A DNA stretch of 64,000 bases from MPNP01 sp026710155. Lineage in GTDB: Bacteria; Pseudomonadota; Alphaproteobacteria; Rhodobacterales; Rhodobacteraceae. The stretch lies in assembly GCA_965200885.1 (NCBI GenBank), contig OZ241737.1:1054001-1118000 (forward strand), given 5' to 3'. Numbering within the stretch: the stretch's first letter is position 1; every line of letters starts with the position of its first letter. This document shows positions 47,653 to 56,422 of this stretch, in pieces. Made by a program: the position numbers and the translations under genes. The notes beneath the pieces are model-generated. The model saw only the letters and a list, made by a program, of their open reading frames with translations. It was not told where the DNA came from and made no database searches.

Positions 47653-47659
47653 ATCCTCA

Positions 47660-50632
47660 ATGATGGTAACCTTTATATCTCAATGTGAAAAAAAGGCGTT
47701 GAATCGTACTAGAAGGGTTCTGGATGCTTTTGCAGACCGTATTGGAGATAACACTTGGCAGACAGTGATAACTCAAGAAGGACTGTTTGCAGTAAAAAAA
47801 CTATTACGTAAAACTGCCAGTAAAAACACAGCTGTCAGTTGTCATTGGATAAGATCAAGATCTAGAAGCGAATTAATATGGGTGGTTGGAAGAAAAAGTG
47901 CATTTAATCACCTCGGACATGTACCTGTTAATTACACTTCAAAGGAAGTAATTATGGACAATATACCTATTGAAACTAGCCAATATCTTGCAAATTCCAG
48001 CTCACAATCATTAAGCAAGCATTTATTTGCAGTTGGATACATTGCATATAAATTGTTGGAATCGGCTGGTATCCAACGCACAAAACTCAAACAGTCCGTG
48101 TTTATATCGGGTGTATTGCATGATATTGGAAAGATAGATCCCGAGTTTCAAAAATGGGTGAGAAAAAAAGCAAAGAAACCGGATTCATACACGCCAGAGG
48201 ATGGGGTTCATATTGATACACCTAAGAAATTTTCCTTTGAAAATCACCCAAGGCACCATGAAATTTCATGGGTTTTAGCCGAAGCAATGCTAAAAGGAAG
48301 TTCATTAAATTCAAATCAGTGCAAACAAATTGCACACGGGATTTTTTGGCATCATACAAAGCCCTATCGAACAAAGGATCTTTTTACCGATCCATCATCT
48401 ATTTACAAAGTTTTCGAAAAAAGTCTTCCAAATAAAGATATAAATGAAATTTTCGATATTGCTAAGGCAGTATTTAAAGATGTGAAGTTAATAGCTAAAA
48501 AATTTGAAATAGAAAATCAGCTACCAAAAATTAGTGACTCATTTAACTTCGAAAAAGAAACATTACCTGAGTTCAAAAAGTATGATGTTCATGCTGATGA
48601 AATTAGCGAATTTAAAGAAAATGTGAAGTTAAATTCACTGAATAATCTGGTCAGAGCAGCATTGATAAGTGCAGACCGGAAAGTTTCAGGTGTTTCAGCC
48701 AATGATTTGGATGAGTACCTTTCTGAGGGAACGCTAGTTGAATTACTAGATCTTGAAACTGAACAAAGTCAATTCTCACTGAAAACTGGAATACGGAATT
48801 GCCTTGATAATTTTAATTCTAAATACCCAAATAGTGAACGCAACATTGAACAACATAAAACTGCAAAATCACTTGCAAGTATAAAAGATTACTCTGTTTA
48901 TAACCAATCCTACAATATTGGTACTTTACAAGGTCCTGCTGGTTGTGGAAAAACTAAAGTTGCACTTGAATGGGCCATAGAAACTGATGCAGCAAAAATA
49001 ATTTGGATTTGTCCTAGGGTTCAAGTTTGCCAGGGACTTCTACATGATCTAACTTCAAACGATTACCTGCCAGATAATAATATTGAGATTTTTACTGGCG
49101 AGGATAAAAGAATAATCAATCAAACGACATTGAATGATGAAGAGATCAGTGAAACAGACGAGTCAGACTATTTCAGTGGGGAAATAGTAATAACTACTAT
49201 TGATCAGGTAATTAATTCTATCATTACTCACACTCATGTAACCACAATGGTGGAAGTACTAAAGGCACATGTTGTGTTTGATGAATTTCATGAACTTGTC
49301 AACATCCCAGCATTTAACCTTTTATTTGCCGAGTTGATTGAAGCAAAAAAACTACAGGATGACAAGGCAAATACTCTTTTGGTATCAGCAACACCACATT
49401 TATTCTATCTAAATGAGTTCTTGGAAATCTCACCAAATAACTTCAAGCACTTCAAGAGTTTTAATCAATCCAAATATAAAATTGATTTTCGTTTTTATGA
49501 TGATGAAATTGAAGAAACCCCTCTGATTACCGAGGCACATCAGGGGAAAACATTCGTAATTTCAAATACGGCTTCTGATGCCCAAATTGGCTTTTTACGC
49601 CATCATTCCAAAGAAAAAAGTGTCCTTTTACATTCAAAGTACTTGAAGCAGGATAAAGCCTATTGGTTTGACCAAGTGTATGAAAGTTTTAAGCATGATG
49701 GTACGTGTAGATATGATGTTTTGAGAAGTGGCCCTATTGTTCAAGCTGCTCTCAACATAAGCTGTGATCGCATGATAACTGAACTGACATGTGCTGAAAA
49801 TTGGCTACAAAGATTGGGGCGGCTTGATAGGTTTGGTGAAAACAATGAAATAAATGTCTACACCACGACAATCCCAAGAAGTTTTAAAAATGAAGTTAAC
49901 CAAAAAAGCAATTTTGCAAAATTTTTAAATCAGTTAAATATATTGCATAGCACTCATGCTTGGCTGAGTTTTCTAAAGGATAGACTAGATAGCAATGTTG
50001 TAACAATAGATCAACTTTACAGATTATACACAGAATTTTATTCAGATAAAGGAATTAAAAATCGGATCGAACTAGATATTATATCGGCATTAAAAAAGAG
50101 CGTCAAAATTATCAAAGATAAAATTACCGATCCCATTTCCTTCCCACCCAAATCCAAGCAAACCAGAGGGGCAATAAAGATTTCATCAAATTCTCTTAGA
50201 GGTGATAATAGATTTGTTCAGATGGCTGTATGCAAAGTATCTGATTCATTACAATTGAGTTTCGAGGAACATTATGCTTATACAGAAGAATTTGATCAAT
50301 CACAGCCACAACTAACAGTTCTAACTGAATCCATCGATACCATGCAAGGATTTGGAGATGAGGATAATAATCTAGTCCAGTTTATGCGTAAAAAACATCA
50401 TAATATTAAAGGAGGCGTAAAAGCCCGTAATGAATGGGAATTGATTAAGAAAGCTCGTTCGCTCGAGTTTCCCATATACCTTAGCTATACCCCAGCTGAT
50501 TTGGAACGGGTTAATAGTAAACCACATTTACAAGCATTTTATTATGTTATTTGTGATAGACAACCAGTTGGTGCAATGCGAATAACAAAATTAGAAAAAC
50601 AGCTTCAAATTGAGAACAAAATTACTGAATAA
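47660..50632 (+). CDS. cas3: Cas2-Cas3 fusion nuclease/helicase, type I-F
   Basis: A 990-residue fusion typical of type I-F. Residues ~1-95 are a Cas2 domain (VTFISQCEKKALNRTRR), next an HD nuclease (GVLHDIGKIDPEF near residue 150), then an SF2 helicase with Walker A LQGPAGCGKTKVALEWA, Walker B VVFDEFHEL, VSATPH, and motif VI LGRLDRFGE. It unwinds and degrades target DNA after recognition and joins Cas1 in adaptation. ATG 47660 or 47663 may start. It lies 7 bp after cas1. Confidence 0.93.
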   Translation: MMVTFISQCEKKALNRTRRVLDAFADRIGDNTWQTVITQEGLFAVKKLLRKTASKNTAVSCHWIRSRSRSELIWVVGRKSAFNHLGHVPVNYTSKEVIMDNIPIETSQYLANSSSQSLSKHLFAVGYIAYKLLESAGIQRTKLKQSVFISGVLHDIGKIDPEFQKWVRKKAKKPDSYTPEDGVHIDTPKKFSFENHPRHHEISWVLAEAMLKGSSLNSNQCKQIAHGIFWHHTKPYRTKDLFTDPSSIYKVFEKSLPNKDINEIFDIAKAVFKDVKLIAKKFEIENQLPKISDSFNFEKETLPEFKKYDVHADEISEFKENVKLNSLNNLVRAALISADRKVSGVSANDLDEYLSEGTLVELLDLETEQSQFSLKTGIRNCLDNFNSKYPNSERNIEQHKTAKSLASIKDYSVYNQSYNIGTLQGPAGCGKTKVALEWAIETDAAKIIWICPRVQVCQGLLHDLTSNDYLPDNNIEIFTGEDKRIINQTTLNDEEISETDESDYFSGEIVITTIDQVINSIITHTHVTTMVEVLKAHVVFDEFHELVNIPAFNLLFAELIEAKKLQDDKANTLLVSATPHLFYLNEFLEISPNNFKHFKSFNQSKYKIDFRFYDDEIEETPLITEAHQGKTFVISNTASDAQIGFLRHHSKEKSVLLHSKYLKQDKAYWFDQVYESFKHDGTCRYDVLRSGPIVQAALNISCDRMITELTCAENWLQRLGRLDRFGENNEINVYTTTIPRSFKNEVNQKSNFAKFLNQLNILHSTHAWLSFLKDRLDSNVVTIDQLYRLYTEFYSDKGIKNRIELDIISALKKSVKIIKDKITDPISFPPKSKQTRGAIKISSNSLRGDNRFVQMAVCKVSDSLQLSFEEHYAYTEEFDQSQPQLTVLTESIDTMQGFGDEDNNLVQFMRKKHHNIKGGVKARNEWELIKKARSLEFPIYLSYTPADLERVNSKPHLQAFYYVICDRQPVGAMRITKLEKQLQIENKITE

Positions 50633-50647
50633 TCAAAGAGGGATAGG

Positions 50648-51625
50648 ATGGAAAAAATATCAGGAGTAAAAAGTGTCGATTTTAAAATTACTGCACTTGG
50701 GCATGGAGTAGTAAACTGGAATGGCCCTACAACATTAAGGAATGAAGATAAATTTGTTGATAATCATACAATGCCAAAATTAAGGGGATATACTAACTTA
50801 ACTGGAAAAGTAAAAGATGATACAGGGTTTAAATATAAGAAAGAGGCAACGGATATAGATTTCAAGAAAAATCCACTTTATGTTAGCCAGAATTGTATTC
50901 GGCATCATTTATTCCGATCCCAAGCATATGACTTACATTTTGCAAATAAAAACAATCTCGAAAAGGTTTTAGCCTCAATCACAGGTTTGGTACGTGGTTA
51001 TGTAGTCCCATCCAGCCAATTTAAGAGAACGAGTCCATTGCTTCTAGAAGACTTTGTTGACCAGTTAGGGAATGGTAACTTTGAACAAATGGGACGATCC
51101 GGCACAAAAGAAAAAGAAAAAAATAAAAAAGGGGTCGATAAGAGTGCTTCACTTTTTTCCAAAACGACTTTTGGAGATACCAAGTATATTTCATATGGTT
51201 CAATTAGTATTGAACAGTTACAATTTATTTCCTTGGATAATAAATTTGACCGGGCTTCGATGACAATCAATGAAAATCAGGGCGAGGAGATTGCACAATT
51301 AATTCAGGATTTTATTCAAAGCCTAGATTCTCACAAAAAGCCTGAAGCTGAATTCCACCAAAAATATGTCCGCAAAGGCACTATTTTTGAAGAGGGCGAA
51401 TCGGGTATTCTACTAAATCAAGAAGCTATGGGCGTTTTGATTGATACCACCCTAGAGATGGTCAAAAATTTATCAATTCGACAATCTAAATCTTACATGT
51501 ACGTAGACTCCGTTGAGGTTGATTATAACAATAGTAATAAAATGATGCGTATAAAACGGCAGCCTGGGGAGATTTCTATTCGGCCAGAAGATAAATTTGC
51601 GATTTACTTCGAACCCAAAAGTTAG
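50648..51625 (+). CDS. Cas7fv backbone subunit of type I-F2 (I-Fv) interference complex
   Basis: A 325-residue protein placed where Cas7fv lies in the Shewanella putrefaciens I-Fv locus (cas1, cas2-3, cas7fv, cas5fv, cas6f). Seen: VKSVDFKITALGHGVVNWNG at the N-terminus, as in Cas7fv, and an RQSKSYMYVDSVEVDY C-terminal strand. Cas7 subunits coat the crRNA spacer. There is no cas8f gene anywhere in the locus, supporting the I-F2 call. I infer the subunit identity mainly from order and size, with motif resemblance. Confidence 0.82.
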   Translation: MEKISGVKSVDFKITALGHGVVNWNGPTTLRNEDKFVDNHTMPKLRGYTNLTGKVKDDTGFKYKKEATDIDFKKNPLYVSQNCIRHHLFRSQAYDLHFANKNNLEKVLASITGLVRGYVVPSSQFKRTSPLLLEDFVDQLGNGNFEQMGRSGTKEKEKNKKGVDKSASLFSKTTFGDTKYISYGSISIEQLQFISLDNKFDRASMTINENQGEEIAQLIQDFIQSLDSHKKPEAEFHQKYVRKGTIFEEGESGILLNQEAMGVLIDTTLEMVKNLSIRQSKSYMYVDSVEVDYNNSNKMMRIKRQPGEISIRPEDKFAIYFEPKS

Positions 51626-51632
51626 AAAAAAC

Positions 51633-52652
51633 ATGAAAATTGTTATTGAATACGAAGCTTCATGGCGGAATTCCTTTCTAGATGGAGATAACAACGAAAA
51701 ACCACCTGGAAAAGGCCGGAAGTTTATAGCTTCGACGACTGCAATCAAGACAGAGGGGAATTATTTGCCTAGGCAGATTACACTAGACACCGTTTTGGGT
51801 GTATTGAATAGACTCATTGGAGAGCAACGAAAATTATACCAAATCAGGTCAGAATTTTGTAATATGCGAAATTATTTTGCTGATATCGAAAACGCAATAG
51901 AGTTTGAAGATAACAGTAAAGTAATCAATTTAGAAACTGTGTATCTCCGCAATATTAGCGGAAGTACAGATCAAAACTCATTCACTGGGATGATTAAGGT
52001 AGATGATCCTATTTTCAAGTCAGATTACTCACCCCATTTTTGGGGTATATTGTGGCTGGAAACTGACTCCTTATTTGAGTTTATCTTGAATGATAAACCC
52101 TTCCAATCAGATAATCAGAACTTTGAACCGTGTCCAAGAAGCATATGTTCCAAATTTGAGGAAATAAAAAGATTAAAGCCCACTGACCTTAAAGGCAAAG
52201 CATTATCTGCATCACAAGTCCTTCGAGATAAATTCGAAGAATATGCATATAATACAGATAAAATTTCCTTTATCAGAATGTATTGTTCATCGTTATATCT
52301 TCAACTTGATCGGCTAGAAAAACAATTTGATATGAGCTCAGCTAAATCCAAAGCCGGAAAAATTAGTGGAGTATCAAAGAATGTATTTACATTAAAGGAC
52401 TTTATGGACTGCTATACAACAGGAAAGAAAAAGTTTGTATATGGTAATCCTTATGTAAAAGAGGAACGTCTCAAAGGAGAAGGAAGAACAAAACATGTAT
52501 TGAAAAAGGCATCAGGCCAATTAGTCATTAAATTAAATCTTGACTTACCTCGTTCATTAGAATTGAAGAAAATGATTGATAATGCAGGTGTTTCATCATT
52601 TTATTTAGGTAAAAAAGGGCTAGCATATGTTACAGAAATTGATGTTGGGTGA
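51633..52652 (+). CDS. Cas5fv subunit of type I-F2 (I-Fv) interference complex
   Basis: A 339-residue protein following cas7fv. N-terminal KIVIEYEASWRNSFLDGDN and mid-protein GILWLETDSLFEFIL fit the enlarged Cas5fv, which in I-Fv takes over the duties of the missing large subunit, including PAM recognition. A basic, helical insert lies at ~210-300. ATG 51633 is 7 bp after the cas7fv stop; an upstream in-frame ATG at 51597 overlaps that gene and is less likely. The stop overlaps the GTG that could start cas6f. Confidence 0.82.
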   Translation: MKIVIEYEASWRNSFLDGDNNEKPPGKGRKFIASTTAIKTEGNYLPRQITLDTVLGVLNRLIGEQRKLYQIRSEFCNMRNYFADIENAIEFEDNSKVINLETVYLRNISGSTDQNSFTGMIKVDDPIFKSDYSPHFWGILWLETDSLFEFILNDKPFQSDNQNFEPCPRSICSKFEEIKRLKPTDLKGKALSASQVLRDKFEEYAYNTDKISFIRMYCSSLYLQLDRLEKQFDMSSAKSKAGKISGVSKNVFTLKDFMDCYTTGKKKFVYGNPYVKEERLKGEGRTKHVLKKASGQLVIKLNLDLPRSLELKKMIDNAGVSSFYLGKKGLAYVTEIDVG

Positions 52653-52660
52653 TTGATAAA

Positions 52661-53218
52661 ATGGAAAACTATCAAAACATACAAATCAAGCCGAATTCAG
52701 AATTTAGCCAAAATTTTCTGCTTAGTAAGGTATACTTTAATCTTCACAAGGTTTTGACAGATAATAAACCACTTAACATCGGTGTTAGTTTCCCAAATTA
52801 CAAATTAACCCTAGGGAACACGATCCGTTTACATAGTAATAAAACTGACCTACTAAAACTCAATAATTATAACTGGCTAGGTGATTTAAGAAATTTTTGC
52901 CATGTATCGGAAATTGACTTCATACCTATATCGGGAATTAAATACCGAACAGTTTCACGGTGGCAAAGTAATATGGGTAAGAGTAAACTAAAGCGTTTAA
53001 TAAAACGAGGAAGCATCAGTGAAGATGATGTTCAAAAATACAAATCAATGATGTTCAAAAAACAATTAACAAATTTACCTTATCTAGACATGAAAAGTTT
53101 ATCGAATGGCCAATGGTACAGACGCTATTTTAAAATGGGAACAATGGCTGATATACCAATTTTGGGTGAGTTTGATAATTTTGGCCTATCTAAAAAGGCA
53201 ACCGTACCCTGGTTTTAA
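52661..53218 (+). CDS. cas6f: Cas6f (Csy4) crRNA-processing endoribonuclease
   Basis: A 185-residue Csy4-like protein. Seen: QNFLLSKVYFNLHKVLTDN near residue 17 (catalytic-helix area with the expected His), NIGVSFPNYKLTLGNTIRLH, and a basic RTVSRWQSNMGKSKLKRLI helix that would bind the repeat hairpin. It cleaves the pre-crRNA at the CTGCC/GGCAG stem and stays on the crRNA 3' end. ATG 52661 is preferred; a GTG at 52649 overlaps the cas5fv stop. Confidence 0.9.
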   Translation: MENYQNIQIKPNSEFSQNFLLSKVYFNLHKVLTDNKPLNIGVSFPNYKLTLGNTIRLHSNKTDLLKLNNYNWLGDLRNFCHVSEIDFIPISGIKYRTVSRWQSNMGKSKLKRLIKRGSISEDDVQKYKSMMFKKQLTNLPYLDMKSLSNGQWYRRYFKMGTMADIPILGEFDNFGLSKKATVPWF

Positions 53219-53347
53219 CCTTTATTTTTTCCATTAAAAAATATTAAAAGATTTCCGATAGTTACAAATGCACTCATAATTATAGGTAATTTACTATAAA
53301 ATAATCATTTGTACCCTGTTTATCATAACTTCAGTTAATGATCCCTT
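53219..53347 (+). promoter_or_regulatory. CRISPR leader
   Basis: A 129-bp AT-rich sequence between the cas6f stop and the first repeat, with no ORF. Position and composition fit a leader that contains the array promoter and the integration signals, so new spacers should be added at the 53348 end. Confidence 0.75.
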
Positions 53348-54875
53348 GTTATCTGCCGTATAGGCAGCTTTGAAGAATTTCAATGCCTTCGGCTGCGTCT
53401 GGGTGCAGTTATCTGCCGTATAGGCAGCTTTGAAGAAAAATTGAGGGTCACCAGTGGACTGGAAAACGTTATCTGCCGTATAGGCAGCTTTGAAGAAACG
53501 TTATAAGGAAATATACACGCACAATTGGTTATCTGCCGTATAGGCAGCTTTGAAGAATACCTGGTATGTTTTTCCCTGCATTTGCGGGTTATCTGCCGTA
53601 TAGGCAGCTTTGAAGTATTCGGGTCATAATACGCTTTATTTTGCCATGTTATCTGCCGTATAGGCAGCTTTGAAGCATTCTGAGAGCCACATTGTCAGTT
53701 GTATAAAGTTATCTGCCGTATAGGCAGCTTTGAAGTTCTTGTTTCTAGCAAAAGCCATTGTCTCAAAGTTATCTGCCGTATAGGCAGCTTTGAAGAACAC
53801 TCAGTTGCATACCTATTTTCCAACGATGTTATCTGCCGTATAGGCAGCTTTGAAGGCATAATTTATTTTGTCGGTTTCTCGTTCAACGTTATCTGCCGTA
53901 TAGGCAGCTTTGAAGAGGCGCTTGTTAATTCGGTTCCGGTATGACAAGTTATCTGCCGTATAGGCAGCTTTGAAGATCAGAACAACCTTCTTCCTGTGTT
54001 TCAGATTGTTATCTGCCGTATAGGCAGCTTTGAAGTCCTCATGCAAGGGCGAGCATGCCCGTCCATAGTTATCTGCCGTATAGGCAGCTTTGAAGCAACA
54101 CTCAGTAGCATACCTGTTTTCTAAGGAGTTATCTGCCGTATAGGCAGCTTTGAAGTGTTCAACATATCGTCTAATGTTTATTTTCAAGTTATCTGCCGTA
54201 TAGGCAGCTTTGAAGATTGGAGTTTATGAAAATGACAATGAGATACAGTTATCTGCCGTATAGGCAGCTTTGAAGGTAGTCACTCCCAGCTCAAGGCTAA
54301 TGTCTCGGTTATCTGCCGTATAGGCAGCTTTGAAGAGTCAAAAGCCGGTCGGATCATCGTCGGGCAGGTTATCTGCCGTATAGGCAGCTTTGAAGAATAT
54401 ACTCTTTGAACAATTACAAATTTCTTGGTTATCTGCCGTATAGGCAGCTTTGAAGAATCACTGATCTAGCGAATATTGAATACATTGGTTATCTGCCGTA
54501 TAGGCAGCTTTGAAGAAATACAATGTGTATGAGATACGCACCCAGTCGTTATCTGCCGTATAGGCAGCTTTGAAGATTCTAACGGCTGCTTCAATCGCAC
54601 CCTGTTTGTTATCTGCCGTATAGGCAGCTTTGAAGGATCTGAATTCACAATAAGATATGTGTGGAAAGTTATCTGCCGTATAGGCAGCTTTGAAGAAGCT
54701 CAAGGCTAATATCTCGCAATGCACTTAGTTATCTGCCGTATAGGCAGCTTTGAAGAAAAAATTTTGAGATGACTGGAAGGCCGATGAGTTATCTGCCGTA
54801 TAGGCAGCTTTGAAGTAATTTAAAATCAAAATTGAAGGCGGGGCAACGTTATCTGCCGTATAGGCAGCTTTGAAG
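53348..54875 (+). CRISPR. Type I-F CRISPR array, 26 repeats and 25 spacers
   Basis: A 28-bp repeat (starts GTTATCTGCCGTATAGGCAG, ends CTTTGAAG) recurs every 60 bp from 53348 to 54848, so every spacer is 32 bp, the I-F standard. The hairpin CTGCC-GTATA-GGCAG is the Cas6f site and gives the plus strand as the transcribed strand. All repeats look identical, including the last, so no degenerate terminal repeat marks the old end. Spacers 8 and 13, and spacers 16 and 23, are related in pairs. The array ends abruptly inside a YcbK-like pseudogene. Confidence 0.98.
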
Positions 54876-55310
54876 ATGTGCAGGCTGTGGGGTGAAGCAT
54901 CTGGAAGTATCCTGTTGGTCATTGGAGTTCGATAGGCAGAAAGTACAACCAGCGTTTGGTTGGGTTGATAATCGGCTGTCAGACGGGCAAGGTTCCAATA
55001 AAGGCGGACACAGAATGGAACCGATTTCCTTCCCGCCAATCGCGGAAGAACCATTCCAGACGGCGTAGGGTTCCGTGGTGGTACCCGTTCCGGTAAAATT
55101 GACCGGTGAATTTTTCACCTGTATGCCGGTGTTCAAGATCGATTTGGGTGAGGGTGAACGGAATGAGCCGGTCCAGAAGGCTGCCTTGACGGTGGGGAAG
55201 AGGCAAGGGGGGGGGATGACAGGTCCAGCAGTGTGGGCTGTTGCCCGGGTGGCCAGACAGGCTGCACTCCCCGTCAGGAAAAAACGCCGGCCAAGGGATG
55301 GTGACACCAT
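54876..55310 (-). pseudogene. YcbK/DUF882 (M15-type peptidase) gene, frameshifted and truncated by the CRISPR array
   Basis: From ATG 55310 a twin-arginine signal is read (SLGRRFFLTGSAACLA), followed at once by a C9 tract (G9 on plus, 55207-55215). The next frame gives the DUF882 core (IDLEHRHTGEKFTGQFYRNG, then WFFRDWREG). A second shift leads to LVVLSAYRTPMTNRIL and SPHSLH, the conserved block just before the usual GxAxD zinc-site end. There the first CRISPR repeat (distal end) begins. Two frameshifts plus loss of the C-terminus make it dead. The family acts on peptidoglycan or is its structural relative. Confidence 0.7.
55207..55215 (-). repeat. Homopolymer C9 (G9 on plus) after a Tat signal peptide
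   Basis: Nine C on the coding (minus) strand directly after the Tat signal of the DUF882 pseudogene. Adding one C would join the signal frame to the DUF882 core frame. Confidence 0.85.
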
Positions 55311-55324
55311 CATCTTGCCTTGAG

Positions 55325-55916
55325 AACCTATGGTTGCCACTCGTTTTCATTGCCGATCATGCAGGAGGGGGCAACAATCTGGACACTTCGTTCTCCAATC
55401 CGCATGACCTGTCCGTCCTCTTCCTTTCCAGCCGGGGATTCGGCCGCAGATGCTACCTGGCTATTTTCCGTCCCTTGCCAGATACGTCCACTGCGACGTA
55501 CCACCGGAGGAATGACATATCCAGTGGCGTTGGGTATAGGTCAAGCAAGGCGGTTGAAGTCAAATACCGTGGCCAGGGAAGGGTTGCGTTCCAATACCAT
55601 TTTCTGCAACTCCCAGCTTCTTCGGTGCAGGCCAGCCTAGGATCCCCAGCTCAGCGCCGCTTCCTTCATGCCCTGAAACCGCAACATGGCCTGTTCGTCC
55701 GGTTTCGGTCGGGGTGGCTCCACAACTACGGGAACAACCAGATCGGAAAAAAGGGTGGCTTAGGTACCACTCCCTGCAGTCCCTGGCCAACCTGCACCAA
55801 TTAATCACTGGCCCGGGAACGGGTGGTTTTGGGGATCATCCCCGGACAGGAATTGGTAACCACCCAGTCAAAGCAGGAGCAAGATCAGGGATGGTCCTTT
55901 TTCGGGTAGCACCATT
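55325..55916 (-). pseudogene. DotC-like type IVB secretion lipoprotein, decayed
   Basis: Starting at ATG 55916, right after the dotD remnant, the minus strand reads a hydrophobic leader interrupted by TGA. Later comes a clear DotC-like body: MKEAALSWGS, a TAG, AGLHRRSWELQKMVLE, then FDFNRLA, a TGA, and GYVIPPVVRRSGRIW, then VMRIGERSVQIVAPS, ending EWQP before a TAG. These follow the DotC order (LREAAL...GAQAGL, FDFNRLL, PPV, IRxADRTYRI...WR). At least four internal stops or shifts make it a pseudogene. DotC is an outer-membrane core lipoprotein of type IVB systems. Confidence 0.6.
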
Positions 55917-56394
55917 TTACCTTTGGGCCGGATAATGCAGGGTGATTGTCCTGGTCTCCGGATTGAGAATCAGGGAAGCTGATGTCGTGATGTTGATGCC
56001 TATATCCCGCAGGATGATCCACATCGGTTCATCGCGCCGGTTGATGGTTATGACAACCAAATGGACCGGTTCACTGCCCACGATGATCAGATCATATCCG
56101 ATATGTCGGCTGATTGATGCAGTGAGGGGTTGCATGGGACCGGTCCAGTCCACGCTGACCAACTAGGTCAATTCTTCCGGCAATGTAGTGCCCGTTGGGA
56201 AGCACTTGCAGCTTCGATATGGGCAACCAGCAGGCTGGCATCCACTGCCTTCGCCATGATCCAGTCTAGCTTGGATTCCATCGTCGAGGCCCTGACTTGG
56301 ACGGGTTCCGGGTCTGTGGCAGTTGAACAGGAGGAGAGAATCGTGTGACTCCAGAACAGGAGGGTAAGGAGGAAAATAAGGTTTCTGGATGTAT
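55917..56394 (-). pseudogene. DotD-like type IVB secretion lipoprotein, broken
   Basis: The minus strand reads a lipoprotein signal (NLIFLLTLLFWSHTILSSC) without an in-frame ATG, then a helical stretch (SKLDWIMAKAVDASLLVAHI). A frameshift leads to LPEELT, then an in-frame TAG, then the DotD core SVDWTGPMQPLTASISRHIG, then GSEPVHLVVITIN, and ends LNPETRTITLHYPAQR. The order and motifs match DotD. Stop, shift and missing start make it inactive. It sits directly upstream of the dotC remnant, the usual order. Confidence 0.6.
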
Positions 56395-56422
56395 ATGCCC
56401 TATGTGGGGCATTTATGGGGCG

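Noticed and set aside
53699..55054. ORFs inside the CRISPR array reading FKAAYTADN repeatedly
   Set aside because: These are translations of the repeat itself, not a repeat protein.
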